This document shows, one piece after another, positions 36,905 through 44,645 of a stretch of DNA of 64,000 nucleotides (position 1 is the first letter of the stretch; each line of letters begins with the position of its first letter). A program made the translations under genes and the position numbers. The notes beneath the pieces are model-generated. The model was not told the DNA's origin and searched no databases. It saw nothing but the letters and a program-made list of their open reading frames with translations. The DNA is from Sulfitobacter pontiacus. Lineage in GTDB: Bacteria > Pseudomonadota > Alphaproteobacteria > Rhodobacterales > Rhodobacteraceae. The DNA lies in the NCBI RefSeq assembly GCF_040790665.1, contig NZ_CP160849.1, positions 1,761,501 through 1,825,500 of the forward strand. The letters are read 5' to 3'.

Positions 36905-39094
36905 TCAGGCGAAATCCACACCGTTTTCGATCATCGGCAGGTGGGTCACCAGATCACGCCCGGAGGCTGCGATTGCGTTGGCGAGCGCTGGACCCGCCGG
37001 CGGTGTGCCCGGCTCGCCAATGCCTGAGGGTGCTTCGTTTGTCTTGACGATATGCACCTCGATGGACTTGATGTCGCGCATCCGCAGCGGTTCGTAGTCG
37101 GGGAAGTTTTGCTGCACTACGACGCCGCCATCCAGCGTGATCTGATCGCGCATGATGTGACCGACGCCAAAGCCGATCGCCCCTTCGACCTGGGCTTTGA
37201 CGACGTCGGGGTTCACTGCCACGCCACAGTCGACGGCGGCGGTGTATTTCTCGATCTGAACATAGTCATCTTCGTCGATCGAGATTTCGCAGATCTGCGC
37301 ACAGTATGTGCCAAAGGATTTGTGAACGGCCACACCGTGGAAATGCCCGTCGGGCAACGGCTTGCCAAACCCGGCATTCTCGGCAGCCAGTTTCAGGACG
37401 TCAGCTTTGCGTTTTTGATCGACTGTGTCGCCGGGCAAATACGCAAGACGGAAGCTGACGGGATCCTGACCGGCTGCGGCGGCGGCCACATCCATCATGG
37501 TTTCCATGACATAGGCGTTATGGCTGTGACCGACGGAACGCCAATAGTTGACGGTTGTTGTCGGAGCCGCGTCCGTCAAGCCGATGTGCATTCCGGGGAT
37601 CGCATATGGATTTTCTGCCGTCCCTTCCACCGAAGAGATGTCAACACCGTCTTTGACATAGAAAGCGTCAAATGGCCCATCTTTTGCAATGGATTGACCC
37701 GCCACGCGGTGATCCCAGCCAACAATCTTGCCCGCATCGTCCAGACCGACACGCACCTTGTGCGCATAGGCCGGGCGGTACCAGCCGCCAGACAGGTCAT
37801 CTTCGCGGGACCAGACCAGTTTAACCGGGCGGGTCTGGTCGGTCATCGAAAAGGCGAGTGTCGTTTCTACGATATAGTCCGCACCCGCGTTGAAGCGACG
37901 GCCAAAGAACCCGCCTGCATAAAGGGTTTTGACCTGAATCTTGTCCATCGGGATGCCAAGGATCTGGTGCATCGTGGCGTGGTTCATGGTGGGCCCCTGC
38001 GCACCGTCATACATGATCACGCCGCCGTCTTCGGTGGCTGCGATTGTGGCCGACAGGGGCTCCATCGTTGCATGAGCAAGCATCGGCAGGAAGAATTCGC
38101 GCTCTACGACTTGGGCGGCACCTTGCAACGCTGCGGTCGTCGCATCCAATGTCGTTTCGGATGCTTGCCACTGCGGATCAGTGTTCACAGCTGCCAGTAG
38201 CTGTTGCTTGATCTCGTCGCTGCTGCGGGTTTCGGCCTTGCTCAAATCCCACTCCACCTCGATCGCGTCGCGCGCTTGAAACGCGGCCCAGGTATTTTCG
38301 GCATAGGCCACCACGCCCGCGCCGTTGGGCAGCGCCTTGGCCATGATAAATCCCGTGACGTCCTTGGCGGCGCTATCGTCGAACGACGCGACAGTTGCGC
38401 CGTATTGCGGAATGCGTTTGATTGCGGCAACCATCTGGTTATCCAGTTGGATATCCATGCCATAGATGCCTTCGCCGTTAACCTTGTCGTCGCTGTCGCG
38501 GCGCGCTTTTTGGGTGTTGCCGATCTGGGTCCAGTCTTCGGGGGCCTTCAGGACGGGCTCGACCGGCACCGCGATCTGCACAGCGGTGGAGATAAACTCA
38601 CCGATCTGGCCCTCTTTGCCCGCGCCTGAAATGACGCCATTGGCAAGTGTCAGCTCAGAGACGTCCACGTCCCAATCCTTGGCCGCGGCTTGCAATAATA
38701 CGTCACGCGCGGCCGCGCCTGCGGTGCGATATTGCATGAACGAATTGGCCATTGCGGTCGATCCGCCCGTGCCCTGCAGCGCGCCAAAGAACAGGTTGTT
38801 GTAAACGGCGGTATCTGACGGGGCCGTTTCGAAGGTGATATCGCTAAGCTCCATGTTCAGCTCTTCCGCGATCAGCGTGGACAGGCCCGTAGAGGTGCCT
38901 TGCCCGCCTTCAAAGCGCTTGATGATGGCTGCAACGGTACCATCGGCATAGATTTTCACGAAGGGCGTGATGGCTGTGCCGGCCTCCGACGTCGACGCGG
39001 CAAGCGCGCCCTTGGGGTCAATCCCAACGGCCAGAACGGCAACGGCCGCACCTGCACCTTTGAGGAAACTGCGGCGGGATGTGTTGATGGTCAT
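36905..39094 (-). CDS. Molybdopterin-binding aldehyde/xanthine-type oxidoreductase, IorB-like large subunit
   Basis: A 729-residue large subunit of the isoquinoline 1-oxidoreductase type within the xanthine dehydrogenase family. A twin-arginine signal (INTSRRSFLKGAGAAVAVLA) suggests Tat export of a cofactor-loaded complex. Molybdenum-site segments include YAGGFFGRRFNAGADY and, near the C-terminus, GIGEPGTPPAGPALANA with the expected catalytic Glu. It is three bases downstream of the [2Fe-2S] subunit gene; there is no FAD subunit, as in IorAB-type enzymes, so electrons probably pass to a cytochrome or other carrier. The substrate, an N-heterocycle or aldehyde, is unknown. A divergent TetR gene may control it. 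Confidence 0.9.
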   Translation of the reverse strand: MTINTSRRSFLKGAGAAVAVLAVGIDPKGALAASTSEAGTAITPFVKIYADGTVAAIIKRFEGGQGTSTGLSTLIAEELNMELSDITFETAPSDTAVYNNLFFGALQGTGGSTAMANSFMQYRTAGAAARDVLLQAAAKDWDVDVSELTLANGVISGAGKEGQIGEFISTAVQIAVPVEPVLKAPEDWTQIGNTQKARRDSDDKVNGEGIYGMDIQLDNQMVAAIKRIPQYGATVASFDDSAAKDVTGFIMAKALPNGAGVVAYAENTWAAFQARDAIEVEWDLSKAETRSSDEIKQQLLAAVNTDPQWQASETTLDATTAALQGAAQVVEREFFLPMLAHATMEPLSATIAATEDGGVIMYDGAQGPTMNHATMHQILGIPMDKIQVKTLYAGGFFGRRFNAGADYIVETTLAFSMTDQTRPVKLVWSREDDLSGGWYRPAYAHKVRVGLDDAGKIVGWDHRVAGQSIAKDGPFDAFYVKDGVDISSVEGTAENPYAIPGMHIGLTDAAPTTTVNYWRSVGHSHNAYVMETMMDVAAAAAGQDPVSFRLAYLPGDTVDQKRKADVLKLAAENAGFGKPLPDGHFHGVAVHKSFGTYCAQICEISIDEDDYVQIEKYTAAVDCGVAVNPDVVKAQVEGAIGFGVGHIMRDQITLDGGVVVQQNFPDYEPLRMRDIKSIEVHIVKTNEAPSGIGEPGTPPAGPALANAIAASGRDLVTHLPMIENGVDFA

Positions 39095-39097
39095 GGC

Positions 39098-39562
39098 TTA
39101 ACCCTCCACGATGTCTGCGGCGCGCTGGATACCGGCGCGGATACGTTGATAGGTGGCACAGCGGCAGGCATTTCCGTCCATGTAGGCGTCAATCTCTTCC
39201 ACCGTTGGCTTTGGCGTTTCTTTCAACAGGCCCACCGCAGACATGATCTGACCAGATTGGCAGTACCCGCATTGCACCACGTCGAGCTCTTTCCAGGCTT
39301 GCTGTACTGCGGCACCGATCTTGTCATCGCCAATCGCTTCGATGGTGGAAACTTCAGCACCTTCGACGTCTTCGATATAGGTCTGGCACGACCGGGTCGG
39401 TTCGCCGTCGACATGCACGGTGCAAGCGCCGCACGACGCGACGCCGCAGCCGAATTTGGTGCCGGTCAGCTTCAGTTCGTCCCGGATCACCCACAGCAAT
39501 GGTGTGCCCGGTTCTGCTTCGACAGAGCGTTCGGCCCCGTTAATTTTTAGCTTGATAGTCAT
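39098..39562 (-). CDS. [2Fe-2S] subunit, IorA-like
   Basis: A 154-residue iron-sulfur partner of the molybdenum subunit. Plant-type cluster cysteines C39, C44, C47 and C59 lie in KFGCGVASCGACTVHVDG and the following strand. The second, helical cluster domain has C98, C101, C133 and C135 (VQCGYCQSGQIM, NACRCATYQRI). ATG 39562 is preferred to an upstream TTG because GGAG is at proper distance. It lacks a Tat signal and would be carried out with its partner. It is the first gene of the iorA-iorB operon. Confidence 0.93.
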   Translation of the reverse strand: MTIKLKINGAERSVEAEPGTPLLWVIRDELKLTGTKFGCGVASCGACTVHVDGEPTRSCQTYIEDVEGAEVSTIEAIGDDKIGAAVQQAWKELDVVQCGYCQSGQIMSAVGLLKETPKPTVEEIDAYMDGNACRCATYQRIRAGIQRAADIVEG

Positions 39563-39597
39563 GGTCAATCTCCATCTGGCAATACGATTGGAATGTG

Positions 39598-39658
39598 GGT
39601 AAACTGGTCGGTGTACTTATGTGGCGTAAAGAGTCACAGGTAAACCCGCAAGTTTACC
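39598..39658. promoter_or_regulatory. Putative TetR operator between iorA and tetR
   Basis: GGTAAAC (39639-39645) and GTTTACC (39652-39658) form a perfect inverted repeat with a 6-base spacer. A third GGTAAAC half-site lies at 39598-39604. They occupy the divergent promoter region of the iorAB operon and the TetR gene, where autoregulated TetR repressors usually bind. Confidence 0.65.
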
Positions 39659-39706
39659 AAGCCAAAAAAAATGGCAATTCCTGGAAGTGGTGTGTAGACC
39701 GACAGA

Positions 39707-40309
39707 ATGAGTGAAGTGGCTGAAAATTCGGTAGATAAGCGTGGCTCGATCCTGCAAGGCGCGTTTGATGAATTCTGCGAGAATGGGTTCCTTGCGGCCA
39801 GCATGGACCGAATCTCCAAGCGGGCCGGTGCGTCCAAGCGCACCGTGTATCGGTATTTTGAAAGCAAGGAAGTGCTCTTCCAAACCCTGATGCTGCGCCA
39901 ATGGAGGGTCATCGCGGACAACCTGAAGGTCAGCTACCAGCCCGGCATGGATATCCGAGAGCAACTGATTGAGATGGGACGTGCGCAGGCGCGACTTTAC
40001 ACGTCGCCCGAAGTCATGAACGCCAACAAGATGTTGATGACTGAGATCCTGCGGGATCCGGAACTTGTCAGGGAAATCCAGAATGAAGTCGACTATACGG
40101 CATCATTTGAACAGTTGTTCAAAGAGGCCGCCGCCGACGGGGTGCTGACGATCCCAAACCCCCGACAAGCGGCAGAAGAGTTCATATCATTGTTGAAGGG
40201 CAAGGCGTTTTGGCCGTTCATGTTGGGGGCACCCTTGGTCAGTCCTGACGAAATGGACGCCATGATTGACCAGTCGGTTGATATGATGATGAACCAATAT
40301 GGCGCCTGA
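39707..40309 (+). CDS. TetR/AcrR family regulator (next to iorAB)
   Basis: A 200-residue TetR-type repressor. The N-terminal helix-turn-helix is GSILQGAFDEFCENGFLAAS with MDRISKRAGASKRTVYRYFE and SKEVLFQTLM. The C-terminal part resembles AcrR-like ligand-binding domains. It is divergent from iorAB, with a palindrome at 39639-39658 between them, so it likely represses both itself and the oxidoreductase operon until a substrate-like ligand binds. Ligand unknown. Confidence 0.9.
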   Translation: MSEVAENSVDKRGSILQGAFDEFCENGFLAASMDRISKRAGASKRTVYRYFESKEVLFQTLMLRQWRVIADNLKVSYQPGMDIREQLIEMGRAQARLYTSPEVMNANKMLMTEILRDPELVREIQNEVDYTASFEQLFKEAAADGVLTIPNPRQAAEEFISLLKGKAFWPFMLGAPLVSPDEMDAMIDQSVDMMMNQYGA

Positions 40310-40320
40310 GCAATCAGGTC

Positions 40321-40671
40321 TCATGCGATCCGCCACAGCAGGAAATCGAGCATCGAACGACCTGTGACGCGAAGAGACTCAACGATATAGATCAAACTGA
40401 CCAAGCCATCGAACAATACAAAGGCGTATTGCGACGGATCAGCCAACCCGTTTGGCACGGCGTAGAGCACAGCCGTGATTGCAGCCAAACGCGATATAGC
40501 GCTCCAGAACACAACGGGTGCGCGCGCGACAAGATCGCGGGTTGCCCAGATCAACAATGATGCGGCCATGATGAAGAAACCCGCAAGCGTGAAGGAAAAC
40601 ACGAAATTCGCAGGGTTGGGCATTTGCACAGCCTGCCCGATGATCATTGGCGCAAAGAGAAAGTTCAGCAA
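40321..40671 (-). CDS. Small four-helix membrane protein with uncertain start
   Basis: A predicted inner-membrane protein of at least 116 residues with about four hydrophobic segments (LNFLFAPMIIGQAV, FVFSFTLAGFFIMAASLLIW, the LAAITAVLYAVPNG region, and YAFVLFDGLVSLIYIVESL). The reading frame continues upstream with plausible residues (TGTFKKFIFGTAL) to a TGA, yet has no ATG or GTG; only TTG 40671 is available. The start codon may be lost or the gene may begin with TTG. I do not recognise the family. It is downstream of the dehalogenase gene on the same strand and converges on the TetR gene. Confidence 0.6.
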   Translation of the reverse strand: MLNFLFAPMIIGQAVQMPNPANFVFSFTLAGFFIMAASLLIWATRDLVARAPVVFWSAISRLAAITAVLYAVPNGLADPSQYAFVLFDGLVSLIYIVESLRVTGRSMLDFLLWRIA

Positions 40672-40879
40672 CGCAGTGCCGAAGATGAATTTCTTGAACG
40701 TGCCGGTGGCCCTTTGTGTCGTTCAGTTATTGGGAAAACCTGCCGATGATTTTGGCAAATCAGCTGCGAGAGTTGCAGCGGCAAGCTCGGCTGCCGCTGC
40801 AGGCTCATCCGAGCCATTGTGTAGAAAGCCGACTGCTGCGGCGGTCGATTGTGGTCCGCGCCCGGTACAACTGGTGGGG

Positions 40880-41758
40880 TTACAAGCTGGCGTGCCAATC
40901 ACGCACGGCTACACCGATCTCGTCCGGGGCGTCTTCCTGAATGAAGTGCAATCCGGGCACAGTCACTTCGGTGATATTGGGCCAACTGCGCACACGGTCA
41001 CGTACCGCCCCCGTGATCAGCACGCCGGGGTCCGCATTGACGAAGAGCTTGGGAATTGATGTCTTGCCAAGCCAGTCGACATAGGCATCGACGATTTCCG
41101 TCACATCTGCTGGCTGCCCTTCAATCGGGATCTGACGCGGCCATGTCAATGTGGGGCGGCGATCTTCGCCTGCGTTGGCGAAGGGGCGGCGGTATTCGTT
41201 CATTTCTTCTTCGGTCAAATCCCGCAGGATGGAACCGGGAACCAGCGCTTCGACAAAGAGGTTCTTTTCAAGAACCATCTCCTCGCCAGCAGGCGAGCGT
41301 AGGGCTTGGAACATTTCACGGGCGCGGTCGGGAAACTGGTCCCAGCTATCACGGGTTTCGACGATTGCTTCCATGAAGGCAATGCCTTTGACGGCCTCGG
41401 GATGCGTATGTGCCCAATAGAAACCCAAACCGGAACCCCAGTCATGGATGACCAGTGTGACGTTGGCGGTGACGCCCAATTGCTCAAGCAAAGCAAACAG
41501 ATATTTGCGGTGTTCGACGAAGGTATAGCTGTCCGGGCCAGAATTATCGAGCTTGTCACTATCGCCCATGCCAATCAGGTCTGGCGCGATCAGCCTGCCT
41601 TTCCCGGCAAGGTGGGGCATCACATTGCGCCACAGATAAGACGACATCGGATTGCCATGCAGGAAGACAATCGGATCGCCGGACCCTTCTTCGATATAGG
41701 CCATCTGCTTACCATGGACGGTGGCAAATTTCTTTTTGTCGCGGAAAGACGTAGTCAT
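40880..41758 (-). CDS. Haloalkane dehalogenase (HLD-II type)
   Basis: Alpha/beta hydrolase that cleaves carbon-halogen bonds, releasing an alcohol and halide. It has 292 residues, the length of LinB/DhaA-like enzymes. Catalytic residues are visible: nucleophile D106 in [11 protein letters not shown], acid E130 in AFMEAIVE, base H271 in [12 protein letters not shown]. Halide-stabilising N36 ([14 protein letters not shown]) and W107 follow the HLD-II pattern, separating it from epoxide hydrolases. No signal peptide is seen. It is divergent from a TetR gene, with a dyad at 41801-41814. The natural substrate is not known; marine halogenated compounds are a reasonable guess. Confidence 0.92.
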   Translation of the reverse strand: MTTSFRDKKKFATVHGKQMAYIEEGSGDPIVFLHGNPMSSYLWRNVMPHLAGKGRLIAPDLIGMGDSDKLDNSGPDSYTFVEHRKYLFALLEQLGVTANVTLVIHDWGSGLGFYWAHTHPEAVKGIAFMEAIVETRDSWDQFPDRAREMFQALRSPAGEEMVLEKNLFVEALVPGSILRDLTEEEMNEYRRPFANAGEDRRPTLTWPRQIPIEGQPADVTEIVDAYVDWLGKTSIPKLFVNADPGVLITGAVRDRVRSWPNITEVTVPGLHFIQEDAPDEIGVAVRDWHASL

Positions 41759-41800
41759 GCGAGTACCTCGGGCTTGTGTTTGAGTCGGGGTAGATGCAGA

Positions 41801-41814
41801 AGAACGATCATTCT
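41801..41814. promoter_or_regulatory. Putative TetR operator at the dehalogenase promoter
   Basis: AGAACGATCATTCT is symmetric at 12 of 14 positions (AGAA/TTCT arms around GATC). It lies between the dehalogenase start and the divergent TetR gene, 15 bases before the TetR ATG. Confidence 0.5.
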
Positions 41815-41829
41815 AAAACAAGGTCAAAA

Positions 41830-42438
41830 ATGCCAAGAACGAAATCTCAAACCCGCGAAAACCTGTTGGACAGTGCGCTCAAAACGTTCTGGAAGACTGG
41901 TTTTCACGTTGTTTCCATGGGCGATCTGGTGCGCGAAACCGGCGTGAGCCGAGCTGGAATCTACAGCGATTTTGGCGGCAAGGAGGATCTGTTCCACGCC
42001 TGTCTCGACAGATACCAGGACACCGTCGTCACTCCAGCCTTTGCGCCGGTCGAGGCCGAAGGCGCGGGAATCGAGGGCATTCAAAAGTATTTCGATAACC
42101 TTCTGGCGCGTTTCGAGGACTCGGGCGGCTTTGGTAAGGGATGCCTTGTGGGCAACACACTGCCCCAGATCCCTGAAGATGCGCAGGAAACCCGCCAAAA
42201 GCTGCGCGCGCATAGCGATCGACTGACAGCAGGCTTTCGCAAGGTGCTGGCCCATGAGAATGGGGATCATGGCTCATTGAGTGATGCCGAAATCGAGGCG
42301 CTTGCGCGCTATATCATGATCTCGGTGCAGGGTATTTGGTCCTACTCCCGTCTGACAGGGGATGTCGCGGAATTGCGCGCGGCGTCTGACATGCTCATCG
42401 CTGTGTTGAAAGCCCGGCTTCGGGGAACATCGGATTGA
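41830..42438 (+). CDS. TetR family regulator (next to dehalogenase)
   Basis: A 202-residue TetR-type regulator from ATG 41830, which has AAGG seven bases upstream; ATG 41794 lacks a site. Helix-turn-helix: SQTRENLLDSALKTFWKTGF with GDLVRETGVSRAGIYSDFGG. The middle contains GFGKGCLVGNTL, seen in the TetR_C type that includes AcuR/NemR-like regulators. Divergent placement and the intervening dyad suggest control of the dehalogenase gene. Its stop overlaps the exonuclease gene start. Confidence 0.9.
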   Translation: MPRTKSQTRENLLDSALKTFWKTGFHVVSMGDLVRETGVSRAGIYSDFGGKEDLFHACLDRYQDTVVTPAFAPVEAEGAGIEGIQKYFDNLLARFEDSGGFGKGCLVGNTLPQIPEDAQETRQKLRAHSDRLTAGFRKVLAHENGDHGSLSDAEIEALARYIMISVQGIWSYSRLTGDVAELRAASDMLIAVLKARLRGTSD

Positions 42439-43004
42439 TTCCGCCTCTGCCCGTAGGTGATTTCCAGTTCATTGCACTGGATGTCGAAACCGCCTGTGGC
42501 GACAGCGCCAGTATTTGCCAGATCGGGATCGCCTGCGTTGGCTTTGATGACAGCATTTTTACATGGTCCACCTATGTCGACCCGCTTATGCCGTTCGCGC
42601 CCTTCAATGTTGACCTGCACGGGATTGGGCCGGAGACTGTGCGCGGTGCCGGAAGCTTTGCGCAGGTCTGGCCCCAAATCTGGCCGTTGCTGTCACGCCA
42701 CCCGATGGTGCAGCACAGCAGGTTCGATGAACATGCGATCAACGCCGCATGCAAAGCGCAGGGCCTTCCGCGGCCACACCTGACATGGCACGACAGCGTG
42801 ACCATCGCGCGCAAGGCATGGCCCGAATTGAAGGGCAACGGCGGCCACGGTCTGGGCAAACTGAAACAGGTGCTGAACCTTGACTTTCACCACCATGACG
42901 CAGGCGAAGACGCCCGCGCCGCTGCGATGGTGGTTCTGCGGGCGCAGGCCACGACCAAAGACCACCGGCTGTTCAAACCCGTGCAACTGTCGCTCCCCTT
43001 GTAA
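42435..43004 (+). CDS. DEDDh 3'-5' exonuclease (DnaQ-like)
   Basis: A 189-residue exonuclease domain protein like the epsilon proofreading subunit. The DxE motif is ALDVETACGDSASICQIGIA (from about residue 14), the second Asp block is QHSRFDEHAIN, and the final motif is HHHDAGEDARAAA. TTG 42435 overlaps the TetR stop; the next ATG would cut off the catalytic DxE motif, so it is rejected. Such stand-alone proteins take part in DNA repair or RNA trimming. It has no clear link to the dehalogenase except co-transcription with its regulator. Confidence 0.88.
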   Translation: MIPPLPVGDFQFIALDVETACGDSASICQIGIACVGFDDSIFTWSTYVDPLMPFAPFNVDLHGIGPETVRGAGSFAQVWPQIWPLLSRHPMVQHSRFDEHAINAACKAQGLPRPHLTWHDSVTIARKAWPELKGNGGHGLGKLKQVLNLDFHHHDAGEDARAAAMVVLRAQATTKDHRLFKPVQLSLPL

Positions 43005-43390
43005 GGGCGGCCCACCCGCCGTTTGCCTCAGCCCCAGCCCCAGCCCCAGTCATAGCTTCCGATAATTTCGGGTCCGCCAATGCGTCGCTCAGCGGAACCG
43101 AAACCATTTGAACTACCATCCAAGGCCAGGCTCCTCGCGAGCATCCGGGTGTCGGAGAGGAGATCCAGTTTAAGTGGCTACGTGGCAGCTTTGTCCCGCG
43201 TTGGGTCAGTTCGGCCCGCATCACGTTTTGCTCTTGCAGCAAAGGTCGGCAATGTGTGCTGCAACCGCCGCATCGAAGGACTTGGGCAAATGTCGGCTTT
43301 GGGCCGTTCGTATCGACTGACATCTTCGACGAGAAGCGGTCATTTGCTGCAAGTGCAAAGTTGCTCACAAGGTGCATAGCCCCTAGTTCC
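43005..43390. other. Gene-free gap with a short tandem repeat
   Basis: No gene is visible. AGCCCC occurs three times in tandem at 43030-43047. On the minus strand it gives a short frame of 38 codons (ATG near 43141) ending DWGWGWG, of no known family. A segment at 43291-43310 resembles 52386-52405 (17 of 20 bases). Overall the stretch looks like non-coding debris next to the IS relic. Confidence 0.5.
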
Positions 43391-43728
43391 CTAGACACCT
43401 TCTTGGTTCACATTGAACTGTCTGTTTTCGAAGTCGACAGGCGACAGCATACGGTTTCTGACATGTTTGAGTTTCGGGTTATAGAACATTTCGATGTAGT
43501 CGAAGATGTCCTGTCTGGCCTGCTCGCGGGTTTAATATGTTCGACGCCGTACGTGTTCCCGTTTGAGCAGCTTGAAGAAGCTCTCAACGATCGCATTGAA
43601 GCTCCTATATTCGTCAAGCCTTGATCCGTGTGGATCAGGACGCGTCGCTTAGGTTTGCGTCGCAAGACAGCCATCAGAAGGGCTTGCAGCACGAGGTCTG
43701 TTGGTTGCCGCGATTGTGTCGCCCAGGT
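43391..43728 (-). mobile_element. Decayed IS3-family transposase C-terminus
   Basis: On the minus strand the fragments TWATQSRQPTDLVLQALLMA, then RRKPKRRVLIHTDQG, then, in another frame, NAIVESFFKLLKREHVRRRT and DIFDYIEMFYNPKLKHVRNR match the rve integrase core and C-terminus of IS3-group OrfB. About 25 residues are missing after HTDQG, with a frameshift, and a TAA interrupts after RRRTY. The natural stop is at 43391-43393. No OrfA, no 5' half of OrfB and no terminal repeats are visible, so this is a relic that cannot move by itself. Confidence 0.9.
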
Positions 43729-43729
43729 C

Positions 43730-43966
43730 AGTATCAGCCAATGGGCCAATGAAGATCTGCCCGACACAGAGGCCGAGGAAGAAAATCGAAAGCGAAAGTT
43801 CAGCGGCCGTATGGGTGGCGTTCATGGAGGCCGCGAGCTCACCGAGTGGGGCGAGGTACATATCGGTGGCCAATGGGGGAAAGAGGGACAAAAGGCCCAA
43901 GGTGGCGGTAACGGCAAAGGCCCGTTTTGGGATAAGGGAAATCTGTGACAGCTCGGCTCCGACAAT
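43730..43966 (-). pseudogene. 5' fragment of a Bcr/CflA-type MFS efflux gene
   Basis: The minus-strand frame reads VGAELSQISLIPKRAFAVTA, then LGLLSLFPPLATDMYLAPLG, ELAASMNATHTAAELSLSIF and FLGLCVGQIFIGPLADT. This is the first two helices and the first loop of Bcr/CflA drug exporters. It is cut after GPLADT (about 43730), exactly where the IS3-like sequence starts. No clear start codon remains. It is divergent from the TetR gene at 44056, its probable former regulator. Confidence 0.88.
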
Positions 43967-43971
43967 AATAT

Positions 43972-44022
43972 TAGACTGCGGTCTATTGGCAATTAGTGGA
44001 CGGCCGTCTAGTGATCAATCAC
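43972..44022. promoter_or_regulatory. Three palindromes in front of the TetR gene
   Basis: TAGAC-TGCG-GTCTA (43972-43985), GACGGCCGTC (43999-44008, near-symmetric to 43997-44010) and GTGAT-CA-ATCAC (44011-44022) lie in a row between the broken efflux gene and the TetR gene. The first two share the GAC/GTC core with centres 25 bases apart, as expected for a TetR operator pair. Confidence 0.6.
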
Positions 44023-44055
44023 GGACTATTCTGCATCTATGAACAGGAACTGTGC

Positions 44056-44553
44056 ATGTCAGGAAAAAGGCCAAGCGGGCGGCCCGCAAATCAAGACGCC
44101 AGCACGGCATTGAAGGCTGTGGCTCTACGTCGGGTTCGGGAACTGGGCTATGAGAAAATCTCGGTTTCGGAAATCATCGAGCAGGCTGGCGTGGCGCGCC
44201 AAACGCTCTACAACCGCTGGAATACGAAGGCTGACCTTGTCCTCGAAGCCGTTTTTGAGCAGAGCAACACCTATGCCGCTGAACCTTCTTGGGACGGGGC
44301 AGAGGATTGTCGGACCTTGCTCGAAGATTTCCTGATCCGTATTTTCGAACACTTGCGCATCGACGGGGACACCCTACGAGCTTTGATCACCGCTTTGCTC
44401 CGCCGGGCGCAGGACCGCGGAGAGCTTTCGCCGGGGCGGAACGTGGAGACACTGTCGGCCTTGATACATGGCGCGTTCTGGTATCGCTTGCTGAACCGCG
44501 GGGTGTTGGACGCTGGGTTCGCGAAAGAAATAGTGGCGGAAACCTTCGCCTGA
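44056..44553 (+). CDS. TetR family regulator with a likely internal deletion
   Basis: 165 residues from ATG 44056 with AGGAA upstream. The helix-turn-helix is complete (LKAVALRRVRELGYEKISVS, EIIEQAGVARQTLYNRWNTK). The C-terminal domain goes straight from DGDTLRALI to TALLRRAQDRGELSPG; relatives of this type carry about 25 residues between these segments, so a helix seems to have been lost in frame. The end (LIHGAFWYRLLNRGVL) is normal. It may bind DNA yet respond poorly to ligand. Its target, the Bcr/CflA gene, is broken. Confidence 0.85.
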   Translation: MSGKRPSGRPANQDASTALKAVALRRVRELGYEKISVSEIIEQAGVARQTLYNRWNTKADLVLEAVFEQSNTYAAEPSWDGAEDCRTLLEDFLIRIFEHLRIDGDTLRALITALLRRAQDRGELSPGRNVETLSALIHGAFWYRLLNRGVLDAGFAKEIVAETFA

Positions 44554-44645
44554 TCGTTCGGCACCCGGACTGCCTTCGGCAAAGGGTTGTCGCCGAAATC
44601 AAACTCCTTCGCCCGAAGTGCCCGAACGTAACGCTCGGAAAGAAA

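Noticed and set aside
37052-38200. A 382-codon open frame on the plus strand
   Set aside because: Antisense to the iorB-like gene, which has a Tat signal and molybdenum-site motifs on the minus strand.
43030-43047. Three tandem AGCCCC units as a possible CRISPR or functional repeat
   Set aside because: Units are six bases without spacers. It is a simple-sequence run and not an array.
43391-43728. Complete insertion sequence
   Set aside because: Only the C-terminal part of the transposase survives, with frameshift and stop, and no terminal repeats were seen.
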